From Eumeta japonica (lineage: Eukaryota; Arthropoda; Insecta; Lepidoptera; Psychidae), in contig BGZK01000186.1 in assembly GCA_005406025.1 (NCBI GenBank), forward strand, positions 372,001 through 436,000: a DNA stretch of 64,000 nucleotides, read 5' to 3'. Position numbers and translations under genes: made by a program. A model generated the notes under the pieces. The model had not been told where the DNA came from and did not search any database. It was given only the letters and a program-made list of their open reading frames with translations. The stretch's first letter is position 1, and every line of letters begins with the position of its first letter. Positions 47,846-58,970 of the stretch are shown one piece after another.

Positions 47846-50415
47846 CCCGCGTTACGTTTGATATAATCTTTATATGTTTACGTAATCATTGGCGCGTCTG
47901 TTAAGGATCGCGTAGCTTCCGAACGACTTGACCGATTGAGGTCATGTTCACATAATGTTATTCTTTTGGCAAGACAATGGTTCGTAGTTATACTTGCATC
48001 CGATACGTGACGTTGCAGTGAATTTACTACCAAATCGTACATGTTTGAACTAAAATGACTCATATCGTCAGTATACATTGGTTGGCGCCAGAAAAAGAAA
48101 ATCACAGAATTTACATCTGATTTGCGGTTTTCTTATTAACAGATTCATATTTATGAACCAAAATGAATGAAATGAACTAACAATCCAGCTAACAAAATCG
48201 AAACCCATTAAGTAGCGCTATAAGTGAGTTATTTATTGCCTATTAGATAAAGTTTGCATTTGTAAGCCAAAATTATTTATATTTGCAAAAAACGTTTGTA
48301 TGATTAAAACAAACTTTAGAACATTTTGTCGAAATTGAAAATTTGCAAAAAAACAATAAATCCACTCTCCACCCACCGGAAAAGGCACAACAGCGTCTGC
48401 CGCTCCAGAGGAATCTCCATTTAATGCGCCAGAAACGGTCGTTATTTCTACTTTCTACATTTTCGTCCAACAGAGACCCGAGCTAACGACTCTATTCTGT
48501 TGAGAACTGCGATCCGAGCGAGCTAATGGCCAATTTGCGCACCCCGATTTGAATATGAAAAAAACATCGGGCGTGCTGAATCGAGAGGCGAGATTCAAAC
48601 GATTATGATCTATGATGTTTTTTTTCCTAGTTCGAGCGTTGAATTCAGGGGTCTTATTCGGTGCGGTATGACGCTGTATGTGTTGATTGCCTTTATCTCT
48701 CCGTCGCGCCGGATTAAAAACGATTTCGATCAGTACGAGTAGTGCCTGCTTTAGGTAGAGATAAGCTTTTCCTTTTTAATTGATCATATTTTGATAAACA
48801 ACGCTTGCATTATTTCGTTCTCGTTATGTAGATGGTAGATTATTATTTTTCTATTTTAACAAACTGACATTTGATATTATTAGACTATATATATATGAAA
48901 TAACCGATGTTATTTCATATATATATATATTTTGGACAGGCCTCATAAATATTTCTGAATAATGATGAACAGTTTCAATGACAGTTGTTACATTAACTTA
49001 GTAAATAAATATATTTATATTCGTTTCTTTTCGAAAACATATTGGCACAATATAGAAGTTTAATTCCTTAAGCTAATGTATATGGCATTGAAATATTTAG
49101 ATCGCTCTAATGAGTTCATAAAAACTGTTGTTAGTATTATACCATTAAAAATTCAATATGATTTCTAACAATAATTGTCAGTCTACGCCTGAATACACGG
49201 AAAACCCACTTAAAACACGTTAATTGTTAGCGCTGTCCATAATCAATAATTGACATAATTGCCACGCTGGGTAGGCGGATCTGCGACGCGATGAACCGGT
49301 CACGTGATGGTGCAATCATCGACGACATAAGTACTCTTTAGATACGACCTGGTACGATATTTATTTCGCCATCGACCGGAGATAAAAGTAGACGCCATCC
49401 TAAACTCCGTCAACGACGCGAACAGTTCTCGCATGTTGGCGGCTGTAGATGTTTTGCGTATTAGAGACGTGCACTTAGTATTAACCATCGGAGAATTGAT
49501 GTTTCTGTGCGTAGTCCGCTGTACCTGCGCACTGCCGGCGCTCGCTAATCAGCCTTTATCTTTCAGGTGGCAAACCGGCAAGTCACCGGCGATTAAAAAA
49601 TAATAAGTTACAGATATGTATGTAATTGGAATACACGTACATTCACGTGTTACTTAATAGTTATTTCTTGTTTAGGTTTTGGCGTTATAGGCATAACATT
49701 AATCTCAAGTAATTCTATTTTGCTGACGTCTATCCTTTAACCCACGTTTTCAAAACTGTAAAATATTTTATTGATATTGTTATCAATTTATTGTGCAGTC
49801 AGATTGTGATCTATAGTTATATCTTAGTAATGCACAAAATCACAGTAAAATACACGAAATTTTATTCCTGAATTCAAACGATACTTTGGTTAAGCTACGT
49901 TTATGAAATTAAAATTTGTGAATGTGGATAGTATTTTATAGAACATAAAAGTAAAGACTTTCTAGGTTATTATTACTTATTTCTTTTCTTTTCAAAATAC
50001 TATTTAAATGTGTGTTTTGTTCTTGAGCGATTTTCCTGCATTTAAAAATTATAAAAACCCTTTAAAGTTGTTTTCATATCGCCTGCATTGAAAATGCCTA
50101 GTTTCATGCCTGTTGAGCCGACAGAAACTAGTCAATTTCAGACTAATGCAACCGTCGCCGGGCAGGAATTGATTATTTTCTGCCCGCTGAACGAAGTTGC
50201 AGATTTATTTTCAATCCTGTCAGAGTATCTTTTGTTTATTTCATGCCTTTATAATTGTCATTCCAACCGTCGAAATCGAAAGTTCTTGAGTTGTAATTTT
50301 TGATTTCCTCTATAAATTTACGTAATAAAATGGTATTATCGCTATTTGTCTGAAATAATTTAGTTCTTGTCGGCTCCAGACAATGAAACTAGCATTTTCA
50401 ATACAGTTGATATGA
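47846..50415. other. Non-coding DNA with moderately GC-rich islands
   Basis: No gene was recognised. 48360-48740 and 49260-49560 are less AT-rich than their surroundings and lack recognised repeats, so they could be conserved regulatory DNA. A short hairpin (GGGCAG/CTGCCC) lies near 50159-50190. The 19-bp palindrome at 48886-48927 is listed separately. Confidence 0.45.
48886..48927. repeat. Perfect 19-bp inverted repeat, 4-base loop
   Basis: Arms 48886-48904 and 48909-48927 are exact reverse complements: an AT run plus a GAAATAAC/GTTATTTC core, around CGAT. Part of the match comes from the TATA run, but the non-repetitive 8-bp core is also exact. Confidence 0.9.
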
Positions 50416-50551
50416 AAAATATAGTGTGTGACGCGGGATGAAACACGATTTCAGACCGAGTGATGTCAGCCCTCGCTTCGCTCGGACAGCCAACTTCACT
50501 CTGGTCTGAAATCGTTTTGTTTCATCCCTAGTCACACAATATACTATTTTT
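50416..50551. repeat. Foldback repeat with arms of about 50 bp
   Basis: The left arm 50416-50463 and right arm 50496-50551 are reverse complements with a few indels. Shared blocks are GTGTGTGAC, GGGATGAAAC, ACGATTTCAGACC and GAGTGA. The centre holds a CTCGCTTCGCTCGG word. It encodes nothing and looks like a MITE-like or structured-RNA repeat. The 60-codon minus frame across it is incidental. Confidence 0.85.
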
Positions 50552-50629
50552 AAATTCTGTCTTACACCATGAAATATCATTAAAAATAAATTAATGCAGA
50601 AGGTTCTATATTATAATGGTGATCAGTAA

Positions 50630-50700
50630 TCAAGTGTTTTTTTCCCTAAGAACTAATAGATTCCGGGTTCAAAACCTGGCCACAAACTGGCCTAAAAATA
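50630..50700 (+). repeat. tRNA-like (SINE head?) fragment
   Basis: CCGGGTTCAAAACCTGG at 50663-50679 forms a T-arm-like 5-bp stem with a 7-base TTCAAAA loop. No convincing acceptor or D arm is visible upstream, so it is not called a tRNA. Confidence 0.4.
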
Positions 50701-50734
50701 AAGTAAGGTATACTTGTTTAAGTATACCTTACTT
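50701..50734. repeat. Perfect 15-bp inverted repeat, 4-base loop
   Basis: AAGTAAGGTATACTT at 50701-50715 and its exact reverse complement at 50720-50734 flank GTTT. It abuts the tRNA-like fragment and could be its terminal hairpin. Confidence 0.93.
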
Positions 50735-51394
50735 ATAGATGTAGATAATAATTTAATAATGTGATCAATAACATTAAATTGATATCGTCGCTTTCATTTT
50801 ACCTCCTAGAATTATTGTCATTTTAAATTAAAATGAACTACCGATAACAGATAAAGGTAGCAAAAAAGTATGTAAAAATCTAACCAAGTGGAACTTGAAT
50901 ATACCTACTATTGTATGTCATGTCATTGATAAATGTTTGTTTCAAATCGATTAAATATACTTAAAATCGTTCGTTTTCTTAGATATTCTTTAGACAAGTA
51001 GATATGGCCGTCCTTTCATTGCAATATCCTCGAAATTAAAAAAAACGATTAGAGTGACTTATCCAAAATGTACATGAAAAATGCGAATAACACAATTCAA
51101 ATAAGTCTTCAGCGGTGAAATGACAGGGGCTATGGTCTCAGAACCCTTCCTAGATTCTACTTTATGTACTTCTTCAAGTACAAGTAAGCATACATGCTTA
51201 TTCGGTGTACATATATTAAAAAAACGTATATGAAAACGACAAGTATTACAAAAATGTACATAGTGCATTTAGTATTTACGTTTGGATGGGGGAAGGGGGG
51301 TCGTAGATTGAAGTTTCTCGAAGATTCAATGTCACATATATAACAAAAATTATAAAATTGTACGTAGTTTTTGTAAGGCACGAACGTTTCGTGC
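50735..51394. other. AT-rich non-coding DNA
   Basis: No gene. A short G-rich run (GGATGGGGGAAGGGGGG) lies near 51283-51300, and a 7-bp hairpin (GCACGAA/TTCGTGC) at 51378-51394 immediately precedes the next tRNA-like repeat. Confidence 0.5.
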
Positions 51395-51490
51395 GGCGGC
51401 GGCTCAGTAGGTAAGAGCATCGGTTTCGGACTAGAAGGACAATCCTAACCGCGGCTGAATTGGTCAATAAACCTTATTTACAATACAATA
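51395..51490 (+). repeat. tRNA-like SINE head (A box well preserved)
   Basis: CGGCTCAGTAGGTAAGAGCA at about 51400-51419 is a good D-arm/A-box sequence. An anticodon-arm-like stretch follows, then a decayed B-box region (CAATCCTAACC). GCGGCTGAATTGGTCAATAA-type sequence ends the head. Loss of the B box means a pseudogene or SINE rather than a functional tRNA. Confidence 0.6.
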
Positions 51491-51999
51491 CAAGTATTAC
51501 GAACATCAACTTCCATTTTTAACCAGAGATTGTACTAAGTAAAATATTTAAGTTTATCATTAGTAGAGACATTTGCCAAAGTTAACGAAAAACGTTACGA
51601 CTATATTATATTATATATATACCTGCAGTGAAATTAAGGCGCATCATTTTTGCCACTGACGTCAAAGTATAAATGTGAAAAACTGCATTAAAAACCTATA
51701 CTTTTGTATCCTCTTATTCGGAAGTGATGTCCGGTCAGTTAAAACTAATATGGCAATACGTGGCGGGTGTTTTCACCCCTTGATTAGGCCTATCGCTCAC
51801 AAAGCGCCCCGCGTTAGATAAGCTTAATTAGCACAGTTCGTGCCGCAGCCGCCCGCCGAGACGCGATCCGATCGGCCATTTCGACTCTAGGACACGGGGG
51901 CGTATATAATTCACTGTCGGTTAGGTTTGATGAGCCGCCGGATATTTTAACTTCGATTAAACAAAAATGGAAAACTGGACTCCGCGCTGGTTTGTCACG
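51491..51999. other. Non-coding DNA, GC-richer toward the right
   Basis: No gene. From 51800 the sequence becomes CpG-rich (GCCGCAGCCGCCCGCCGAGACGCG) and merges into the SINE-like copy that follows. The 94-codon minus frame at 51814-52098 shows no motif. Confidence 0.45.
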
Positions 52000-52215
52000 C
52001 TCGTCACGTGGGCCTCGACGAGTCATGGATGAGGCCGCAATGCGCATGCGCGCCCGGCCGGGCGGGTCGCCGATGCGATCAACGACCGACGACTCCACGT
52101 GCTCTCCGAAGCACGGAGAGTCTGGTTTTAAATTGACTTAAGTTAAAAACTCATTTTGTGTACTGGTCGTGGTCAGCATTTAAACACGATACGTTTCGAT
52201 TCGAAGACAACAAAC
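52000..52215 (-). repeat. SINE-like repeat S, copy 5
   Basis: GC-rich GCGCGCCCGGCCGGGCGGG is followed by CCGACGACTCCACGTGCT, CTCCGAAGCACGGAGAG, TAAATTGACTTAAGTT, AAAAACTCAT and CGTGGTCAGCATTTAAAC. This is the same order as the copies at 33540 and 34958. Confidence 0.68.
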
Positions 52216-53084
52216 ACTACCATATAGTAAATGAGCCGATTTCGCTCATATCTAGATATAACGATGTGCATGCGTATAAAACAGACCATATAATAACAAC
52301 AAACAGCCAGTAATTATCTGATATAGGCTTGTGATATCGCAGTGATCTATATATGTTACGTTCAACCTTTTCCATATAAAAGTAATAAGTATAAGAGCTA
52401 CTAGAACTTCTGAACGAACTCAACTCTTGCGTGATATTTTATCCTACTTGAATTACTAATTTATTACTATTTATTCGATACACATTTATTTGAAATACAT
52501 ATTAAATTTAAAAAAAATGTATATAATAATGATATTATGAGATTTTAATGAACTATTTAATATTTTGGTTCTGAAAATTGAAAAAATTCATAGAATTGTA
52601 CAGTCCCTTTTTTCAGTCCCATTTTGTAAATCGAGTTTTTATCAGATCCTGACGTTTTAGGGTCCTAGAAATCACTGCTTAGGCTATTTTTCGAGTGACG
52701 ATACAAATATCATTTGAAACCTGTGTGTGTATAAAAAAACTATTTTTTTAACTATGCTATCGATAAATTCCAAAATCTAATCAACTATTTTTCGTAAAAA
52801 AGACCATGTCAATCATTGCTAAATGCATAAAAATCGATTATTTCTTTGGAGAAATATCCTGAACAAAAAATTATACGTTTTTTTCAAAATAACATGTCAA
52901 CTGTTTGACGGATTGATGCTTGGTATTCGGTCATCTGTTTCTGTTTGAAAAACTACGTCTGATACTGTAAAGTAGATCAAAATTGTATAACACGTTCGAA
53001 AGATATACGAGTTGAAAAATAAAAAAAAAAAAGAAATGTTATATGTATATGTATACATGTATATATTGCTGTTTAAGTTTAAAA
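52216..53084. other. AT-rich non-coding DNA
   Basis: No gene or recognised repeat. Confidence 0.5.
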
Positions 53085-53292
53085 AAAATTACATTTTTCA
53101 ACTCAAAGAGCTCAAAATGTACTAGGATTATATTTTTTAGCTCGAAGAGCTTGAAAAAGTAATAAAATTTATTTTTCAAGCGTGTTGAACTTAATAATTT
53201 ACTATTTCTTTATTTTTAAGCGCTTGGAGTTCGAAAGTAGTAAGAAGTTTTAGGGATGGCCTGCAGGGTCAGTCGTTTTTCAGATTTCTTGT
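53085..53292 (-). repeat. Short tandem repeat family, copy 3 (inverted)
   Basis: Read on the minus strand: TCTGAAAAACGACTGACCCTGCAGG, CCATCCCTAAAACTTCTTAC, then repeated GAGCTC/AGCTCTTCGAGCT-like words at about 50-bp intervals (53105-53115, 53140-53152). It matches 2471-2780 and 24187-24500. Confidence 0.7.
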
Positions 53293-54559
53293 AGCACTGC
53301 GGGATTATTGCTGTTACGAAGAAAGTTAAGTTGATCAAGTTTTCCGTATTAAATGGGTGCTTTAGTCGGATTGACACTGCGTGGACGACTCGGCGCTAGT
53401 ACCGTATTAGACTTTTTACTACGTATATTTCGGTATTTATATTTTAGAATTTGTGTTATTTGTTTGTATTATTTTAGAATTATTTAATAGGACTTTTTGT
53501 TGTTTTATTGTTCTGATTTTTTCGCTGACTGTACCCACGTGTACGAACAAAATTCGTTCAGTTTCCACCAGATAGGTGACATTTTATCATTAATCCGTAT
53601 CTATTAGATATGGATTACAAGAATTATAAGTTTTATAAGGTTATTAATGGCAATAATTACATTATTATTGTAGTTTAACTCTATTAATACGACAATCAAT
53701 ATTAATCCGACGGTAGGAAATTCCGACTTTTACTTTATTTGGTATATTTGAGTGTTCCATTATCGCCGGCCTTATCAAATAATTCTTGAACTAATCGATA
53801 AACGTTTCCGATAACGCCGTAGACGAAGTGGGCGCTGAGCCGGTGCAGTCTCAGTCCTCGAAGTACGTAAAACAATGTGCGCGGTAAATATATACATTTA
53901 AACGTCTATAGTTGTAGCATAAGTAGTAAAACTGTGGCATCGGGCGGTGCCGGTCCCCTCTACACTAACTCTTTATGGTCTAATTAGTCGATTATAACAT
54001 TTGTGAGGTCCAATGTATGTCGCAGCTCTCTTGACTTGACATAAATATAAAATTACTTTTGATATTTTCGTTTTTGTACAAGATACATCTAGGTTATGGA
54101 TGAATAAAGCTATTTAGAGGTAGTTATTTTTTGTTAAGCAGAATAAATTATAAATAACGAGCGTTTCAATCTCGATTTGTGATTGTCGCTTCGATCCATT
54201 GACAACTTCATTCGTGGGATGGCATCACTTGATTAAAGATCTGAATATAAAAATAATATAATATTTTCGAATTTACCGGTTACAAAATGTGAAAAATTGG
54301 AAAAAAATTGCGTGTTTAATTAAAATCGTCATCAATATCGTAAAATCCTTTTTGGTAAATATTCAAAGGCCCCAAGTATATTGCGTTGATTCAGAAATTG
54401 CATTTATTTAGTATATATATGAATCTCTGAGAAAAATAGATTAACATTTTGCTTTGACTTCATCTGCATATCTGTATTATTATAGATTCTAAAAATTCTT
54501 TTACTCGTAGAAAGCTACGCCATCTCCAAGTAATATAGCATAAACGTATTTAGATATTA
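53293..54559. other. Non-coding DNA
   Basis: No gene was recognised. 53760-53960 is mildly CpG-rich without repeat signature. Confidence 0.5.
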
Positions 54560-54935
54560 AAATTCGTCCCGACTTCGTCCGAAATGGAATTGTGACCGGT
54601 AACGGAATCGAAATTGCAAACGAGACGAGGAGAAGAATCGAAAGCCCAGACCGGGAGGACTCGTACGGAGAACTGGACCGAGGTTATAATCCGCCGCGGG
54701 ATCAAAATTAAAACGGAGATCGTGTCGGAGCCGGGACACGGAAAGATCCAAAGTGACAGCAGGACCGGAATCAAAAGCGGCACCAGAGCTGGTATCGTTT
54801 AAATCGAAACTGGGTTTATAACGAGGATGATGCGAATTGGCATCGAGAACAAGACCGTGATCGCAATCGAGAACATAAGATGAAGGAATTTATTGTCTAC
54901 GGGCTGAGCCACGGGTGGAAGCTAGTAGATACACA
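54560..54935 (-). repeat. CTAGCTTCCG-headed degenerate hexamer repeat, copy 2
   Basis: At the right edge, CTACGGGCTGAGCC then ACGGGTGGAAGCTAGTAGA is the reverse complement of the head at 12733. To the left, loosely periodic GGAATCGAAA/GGGATCAAAA/GGACCGGAATC words run for about 300 bp. The overlapping 60-77-codon frames on both strands come from this periodicity. Confidence 0.75.
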
Positions 54936-55735
54936 ATTGACGATTTTTTTTAATTTCGTTAAAAAACTATGTGATATAACCATATACTGTGCCAGAACGA
55001 ATAGCCCCTTTTTTAGATTTCAATGCTTTTTATTGACAATTATGAATATTCTTATGGAGTAGGTATGTCACTCTTTCGTCGAATGCTAATTGTAATACAA
55101 TTATCTAAATATTAATCTATATCACTCAATTATACGCTTACAGCGATGTCGACTGATAAAGCGTGTGTCAAGGGGACTCGATAACGCGTCGATTGATGGG
55201 CTGATTGGCTGTTTTTTTGGTAGCATTTTGCAATTAAAAGGCCATTATTGCGAAATTAATAGGTATATTTATAATTTGAGGGTCCGTTCTATGGTTCATT
55301 TGGTCAAGGTCGTGTTTGTATCGACGGCCTAGGTCGACCATCCAAAATATCCATATGTCCAATGGTGGTAACAGGCAGCGTAATAGATCAAAATAGGTCC
55401 ATTGCTTTTACCCCATAAATTTAGACATGAGACTAGTTTACGGTTGTGGACGTCATCGGCCTTTCAAAGTCACGTGCCCCACGGCTCCAACTACTGCATC
55501 CGTCATCGATTCTCGAAAATAATATCACGCGACTCACTTCTTCCCATGCATATATTCAACCCATAACTGGACACCAGGAAAAATAGTAACATTTTCTAGC
55601 CTAGTGATTATATTACACCTTTTTGAGAAAATATTGCGTTTGGCTATGGATTAATTAAATGTGCCAATGCTATAGTAAAATAGATTTCCCGAAGTGAACC
55701 TCCATAATGAAAGTTCGGGATGTCAAGGATGGACC

Positions 55736-55800
55736 CACAAACAGACATGAGGAGACTATGAAGGTTCCGTTTTTTGTGCTTTTGGCCACGGAAGCCTAAA
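55736..55800 (-). repeat. AGGGTTCCGT-type repeat, end fragment
   Basis: ACAGACATGAGGAGACTATGAAGG, TTCCGTTTTTTGTGC and GGCCACGGAAGCCTAAAAA match the end of the nested copy at 11395-11482 and, inverted, the left end of 19271-20092. Confidence 0.7.
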
Positions 55801-55968
55801 AACGTGGGTGTCGAGCGTCAAGCGATCGCGTCTAACGAGCGCGCCGCACACTATCATCTTACAACAAAACTCTTACATCCTTATAGTACTTATAGTACCT
55901 TGCTCTGTAAATGCGATTATTATAACTATTTATTAAATTTAAACGACATTTATCGGTAAGCAAGTTTT

Positions 55969-56004
55969 AAATGACTGATATTTATTAAATGACTGATATT
56001 TAAT
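55969..56004. repeat. 18-bp direct tandem duplication
   Basis: AAATGACTGATATTTATT is followed at once by AAATGACTGATATTTAAT, one mismatch apart. Confidence 0.9.
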
Positions 56005-57204
56005 ATTTATATAGAAATGTATAAGTAGCTTCGCTCCTGTCGTGTGTCTTAAAACAGTGTATGTGTAAAACGGACATAACTCTAACTTTTAAATTTCATT
56101 GGTCGATTTCCGCTAGCATAGTATAGATATGTCAAATTGTATCAATTAAATACGATTGTTTGCGTTGCGCGCGCGAGTAGACGACCCTCTCCTTTAAACA
56201 ACGAGTCTATTACACTTTTTACTTTATGGTATGAAAGTTTCGACCTACCGTCCTGTTATACTCGTATATATATAATAAATCATTGAGTGTTTTCGTTTGA
56301 TCGATGGTCTATTCACTCGCGCGCCGACAGTTAACGCACGCGGTTAAGCGCGTCATTTACAAGTTTAACTTGTAATTACGACATTATACATTATACTTTT
56401 TAAAGCGGCAAGTTCTCTATTCTAACTAAACCTGAGCTTATTCTTACACTCTAAAATGTGTATAGTACCATATTCATGAATATTGAACTCAATTTATTTT
56501 AAATACTGCTATTTAATTATAATAACAATAATAAGGTGGAGGAATATCAAATATTCAGCAGAAGTAAATGCACGTAGCTAATATAGAAAATATACTAGTT
56601 CAACTACCAGATGGTGTTCTGCCCTTTCCGGTAGATGGCGGGCCCGTAAAGTATGTGCTCGCTGCTCCAATCGCGTGGAAATAAAATGAATTTCTTTATT
56701 TTCTATATCGAGGCCATTCAGTTGTCGTTGACGTGTACGTTAAAGTCTAAAAACAGGGATAGCGCAAAAATATTGTTCGTGTTCAAATATCTAGATACAT
56801 GCCGGTCGATTTAACGGTGTAGGAGTACCACTATTCAGTGGGGAGTTACACTAAAGTCGACTGCACAATGGCATTACTCTCACCCACTTTTATTTATATA
56901 GATACAGTGATTACCCGAAAATGAAGATAGAATCGTTTGTAGATAAAAAGCATAATGTGCTTAGGTAGATGTAGCCACGTTTACTTACTAGTAGGCGTGT
57001 ATCTATACATACATAAGCGAAATACTACTGACTGTTTCATCATTGGTCCGATTAACTTGAAATTTGACATAATTACTCTTTTCTGGACGTAGACGGTTAA
57101 TAAGAACGAAGTCCACGCAAATGTTACCCAAAAAAAAAAAAAATTGTTTTTTTTTCTGAATAACATTTGCAGATTTGACCCGCGGACAATAGTTAATATA
57201 TGTA

Positions 57205-57475
57205 TTCAAATACAAATTCAAAATCAAGATATCTTAATTTGGTAGGTTAAGATATACTTGAAATATGTCATACAATTTAAAGAATTTACAGTTTATTAAT
57301 ATTACTACTTCTTTTTAAATTACCACACGTTCCCAAGGTAGTTATCCTTTTAACAAAAAACGAGCATGGAACTTGAAAGTAGCTTTTTTTCAAATCAAAA
57401 TTATATAGAAATACAATCGTATATAAAACTATTGAAAGAAAAATAAATCTGTAGGAAGTCGAATTCGTTATGTCC
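57205..57475 (-). mobile_element. Non-LTR retrotransposon family L, copy D (3'-UTR only)
   Basis: The plus-strand order CAAATACAAATTCAAAATCAAGATATCTT, then GGTAGGTTAAGATATACTTGAAATA and TGTCATACAAT, matches the tail and 3' UTR of copy B (30090-30160). A second match follows at AACGAGCATGGAACTTGAAAGTAGCTTTTTT (compare 30208-30245). Nothing of the RT is present, so it is an extreme 5' truncation. The 116-codon minus frame across it is 3'-UTR sequence read as protein. Confidence 0.75.
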
Positions 57476-58645
57476 ATTGTATATGATACATGCGCACTAT
57501 ATAATATACATCTATGATATTTCTGTTCGTTCAATCTGTTTAAATCTGACAACGTGCCAAGGTATGAAACGTTTTTAATGATACAACTTGTGTTATTAAA
57601 ACAAATTGTAAAATGTGCATATACATCCAAACCCACAATACTTGGTTTCTATTAATTAGAGATAAAAGAGATCGAAACACTTCCATACAAACTTAGGACT
57701 AAATATAAAAGGATAAGAATTATGTCAATTGTAGTTTATTTATTTCGTATTTTTATCGAGATAATCAATCGGTGTAAGGTTTTTTTTTTTAACAGATGAA
57801 CTCACTTGCATTAATCGATTGTATTTTAACCGATTAACTAATTTGCTTGAACCTTCAACTTATTTTTTAGTTTTCTAAATAATCAGATTGAAACTTGTAT
57901 TGTTTTTTAAATTTTAAAATAGAAAAATATGACCCGTTCTTTAAAACATCCCGTAATATTCCCGTCTCCTTTAAATGTTAAAGTTGATGAAAAAATTATC
58001 AAAGTTCCCACGATGATATTAAAAAAGAAGAGACAATAAAATTTAGACCCGAGCGAGGGCGTGATCATAAAACACATCACATCTGATGACGATACGTAAT
58101 GGAATCAAAAGAAAAACTTCATTCTATGTCAATGCGAGCGAAGCTTGATGTGATCGCTAGTTCATATCCTAAGATTGAAATATTGACGAGTTTATACAGG
58201 CGCGGGTTATGCCTATGAACAATTTCAAAACGAAAATAGTGAATGCCTTATTATGAATACAGATTTAACTATATAAATACTATTTATATTAATGACCGTA
58301 CTGCCTCTGTACACACACATACACTCGTGCACACAGGTAAACATTACCTTTGATCATTAGATTCGGTGAATGTAAACGAGCTTTTGATTTTGCTTTTGGT
58401 CACAGATCAGATAAAACTCATAGAAGTGTCACGGTAATTACTCACATTATTTTTAAACTGTTTAAGAGGTTTTATACTATGTAATCAAGAATATTTAATT
58501 CTGGGCAGTTACATCAGACACGTTCACATCTTAATCTAAATAATTAAGAGAATAATGTATATTTTGTCTCCAACATATTTATATCATAAAATGGATTTTA
58601 TAGTAAAATTTGCTAAGATTTTTCACACTTTCATATGCTTTTTGG
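57476..58645. other. AT-rich non-coding DNA
   Basis: No gene or recognised repeat. Confidence 0.5.
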
Positions 58646-58970
58646 CGATAGTTAATTTAATAATCAAATTTTCGTAGCTCTATTTAGTTCCAGAGCTCAT
58701 TTGTTTATTTGTATATATGAATGTGGTGGAGAAGTAAATATCGACTACTATTACTAAATTACATTAGAAAAATTATAGGTAAACAAAATCATTAAAATTT
58801 AGCTATAGTTAATTTACTAAATGAAGTTTTAAGAGTAGTTCTATTTAGCGCTTGAGCTCATTTGTTTATTTATTATTTTATTGTACCCATGAATGTGGTT
58901 TAGAGTTAAACATCAATTATTATTATTAAATTAAGTAAAAAAGTATATAGATAAATAAAAGCATTAAAAT
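58646..58970. repeat. Diverged tandem duplication, about 160-bp unit
   Basis: Unit 1 (58646-58801) and unit 2 (58802-58970) share ATAGTTAATTTA, CTATTTAG, GAGCTCATTTGTTTATTT, ATGAATGTGGT, ATTACTAAATTA/ATTATTAAATTA and CATTAAAATT in the same order. Small indels separate the blocks. Confidence 0.8.

Larger units (their letters stand above)
54936..57204. other. Non-coding DNA with small repeats
   Basis: No gene. It contains the AGGGTTCCGT-type fragment at 55736-55800, an 18-bp tandem duplication at 55969-56004 and a CpG spot near 56165 (GTTGCGCGCGCGAG). Confidence 0.5.

Noticed and set aside
51395..51470. Possible functional tRNA gene (good A box)
   Set aside because: The B box is decayed and the T arm does not pair.
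57286..57636. 116-codon minus-strand open frame
   Set aside because: Most of it is the 3' UTR of LINE copy D; copy B reads similarly in the corresponding UTR.
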